A stretch of DNA of 5,968 nucleotides, from assembly GCA_030630315.1 (NCBI GenBank), contig DAOVNI010000113.1:1-5968 (forward strand). Reading direction: 5' to 3'. Each line of letters starts with the position of its first letter. Position 1 is the first letter of the stretch. The stretch is from Phycisphaerae bacterium. GTDB lineage: Bacteria; Planctomycetota; Phycisphaerae; Sedimentisphaerales; Anaerobacaceae. Below, one piece after another: positions 5,254-5,968 of this stretch. Both the position numbers and the translations under genes were made by a program. The notes under the pieces were generated by a model. The model was not told the origin of the DNA. It saw nothing but the letters and a program-made list of their open reading frames with translations, and ran no database searches.

Positions 5254-5968
5254 TTAGAATCTGTACTTCACACTCAAGCTTACCCAGGTTTCGTCCTTAT
5301 CGTCATTGACCGAATCATCCATTGTTACCTGGTGATAAAGTCCCGGCGTGAGGATAAGATTGTTGCCGAGGTCAAAGTCTGTTGAGACGCCGAAGACGAT
5401 GTTCGACCAATCATGGTCCACTCCTATTCCGCGTGGGTCGACCCCATCATTGAAGACCATCTCCGTATGCAGATTCAGCACCTGCTCCGGCATATCCGGA
5501 ATTAAAGTACCCAGGTTCAAGGCATAGTCAAGCATGAAGATGTGTGCCCAACCGGAGGCTTTACCATTTAGAGTGTCGCCGTTGGATGGCCACAGCTTAA
5601 CAAGAATGTAGCTGGGGACGACGCCAGCGGGGCAAATTTCCGGCCAGGAAAGAACCAGCTGCATTTCCTGGAGGTCTATGCTGCCCCTGGTGTGACTGCT
5701 GTTATCCGGATAATTATAGTAAACGTAGCCGAGTCTGTAGTTTGTTGCATAAGTTTCGCCATCAAAGACACTGTTGCCGTAATACACGGTGTAGTCCCAT
5801 CGTTCGCCATTTTCGTATCCGCTTGAATTTGCCCTATGAGTCATGATGTTGATTCCAAAGCCTGTTTGGTACAAATCCAGGTCAATAGATGGCTGAATTG
5901 CGCTTTTGTCCCCGTAAACATCGAAGCCTCGCCAGATGTACTTACTTTGATAAGTAAAGTCGAGCACA
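5254..5968 (-). CDS. Predicted outer-membrane beta-barrel protein (TorF-like putative porin), N-terminus outside window
   Basis: About 237 C-terminal codons of a minus-strand gene whose 5' end lies beyond the right edge. The first codon at 5967 is GTG read inside an open frame and is not taken as a start. The protein is rich in Tyr, Trp, Asp and Gly, with alternating polar/non-polar stretches typical of beta strands (for example 'YTVYYGNSVFDG', 'YRLGYVYYNYP', 'VSLSVKYRF'). It ends in Phe after an aromatic-alternating strand, the C-terminal signature recognised by the BAM machinery in outer-membrane barrels. The start of the fragment ('SKYIWRGFDVYGDKSAIQPS') resembles the opening strand of small TorF/Gcw_chp-type barrel proteins, so placement in that family is tentative. 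Substrate and role are unknown; a signal peptide is expected upstream but is not visible. It converges with ispB and probably shares the 5114-5142 hairpin as terminator. Confidence 0.72.
   Translation of the reverse strand, partial: VLDFTYQSKYIWRGFDVYGDKSAIQPSIDLDLYQTGFGINIMTHRANSSGYENGERWDYTVYYGNSVFDGETYATNYRLGYVYYNYPDNSSHTRGSIDLQEMQLVLSWPEICPAGVVPSYILVKLWPSNGDTLNGKASGWAHIFMLDYALNLGTLIPDMPEQVLNLHTEMVFNDGVDPRGIGVDHDWSNIVFGVSTDFDLGNNLILTPGLYHQVTMDDSVNDDKDETWVSLSVKYRF

Noticed and set aside
4982..5257. Plus-strand frame of 91 codons starting at GTG 4982
   Set aside because: No ribosome-binding motif, runs through the terminator hairpin and the palindrome, and shows no recognisable domain.

Overview
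The window looks like a piece of a Gram-negative (diderm) bacterial chromosome, most plausibly a planctomycete-type metagenome-assembled genome (Phycisphaerae-like). That guess rests on three things: an outer-membrane barrel protein, a lipoprotein-export (Lol) type ABC transporter, and A/T-rich heptamer-patterned spacers with almost no Shine-Dalgarno sequences. It is inference; there is no rRNA or marker gene here to settle it.

Layout, left to right. Five plus-strand genes run head to tail over bases 1-4954: the 3' part of a LolC/LolE-family permease (1-737), a second complete LolC/LolE-family permease (826-2175), its ATP-binding partner LolD (2287-2988), a fold-type IV PLP aminotransferase most like IlvE (3070-3930), and an IspB-like long-chain polyprenyl diphosphate synthase (from about 3995 or 4025 to 4954). 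A non-coding stretch of about 300 bases follows (4955-5253). It holds a strong intrinsic terminator, several hairpins and inverted repeats, and possibly a small RNA or a dispersed repeat. On the minus strand, converging on the terminator, lies the 3' part of a predicted outer-membrane beta-barrel gene (5254-5968) that runs off the right edge.

How the genes work together. The two permeases and LolD form a predicted inner-membrane complex that pulls lipoproteins out of the inner membrane for delivery to the outer membrane. IlvE (branched-chain amino acid metabolism) and the polyprenyl synthase (quinone side chain or other isoprenoid) are housekeeping enzymes with no functional tie to Lol. The co-orientation suggests one long transcript ending at the 5114-5148 terminator, but the 81-111 base spacers leave room for internal promoters.

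The most unusual feature is in the spacers. Each of the four spacers between plus-strand genes contains a degenerate tandem array with a 7-base period, built from a different word family each time (AAATACG/AAATTCG; TATTGA; AAATACG again; AACTCAA/AATTCAA). Two spacers share an identical 14-mer. In the ilvE-ispB spacer the array folds back on itself as a long inverted repeat whose mismatches also recur every 7 bases. The arrays sit close upstream of start codons that lack Shine-Dalgarno motifs.
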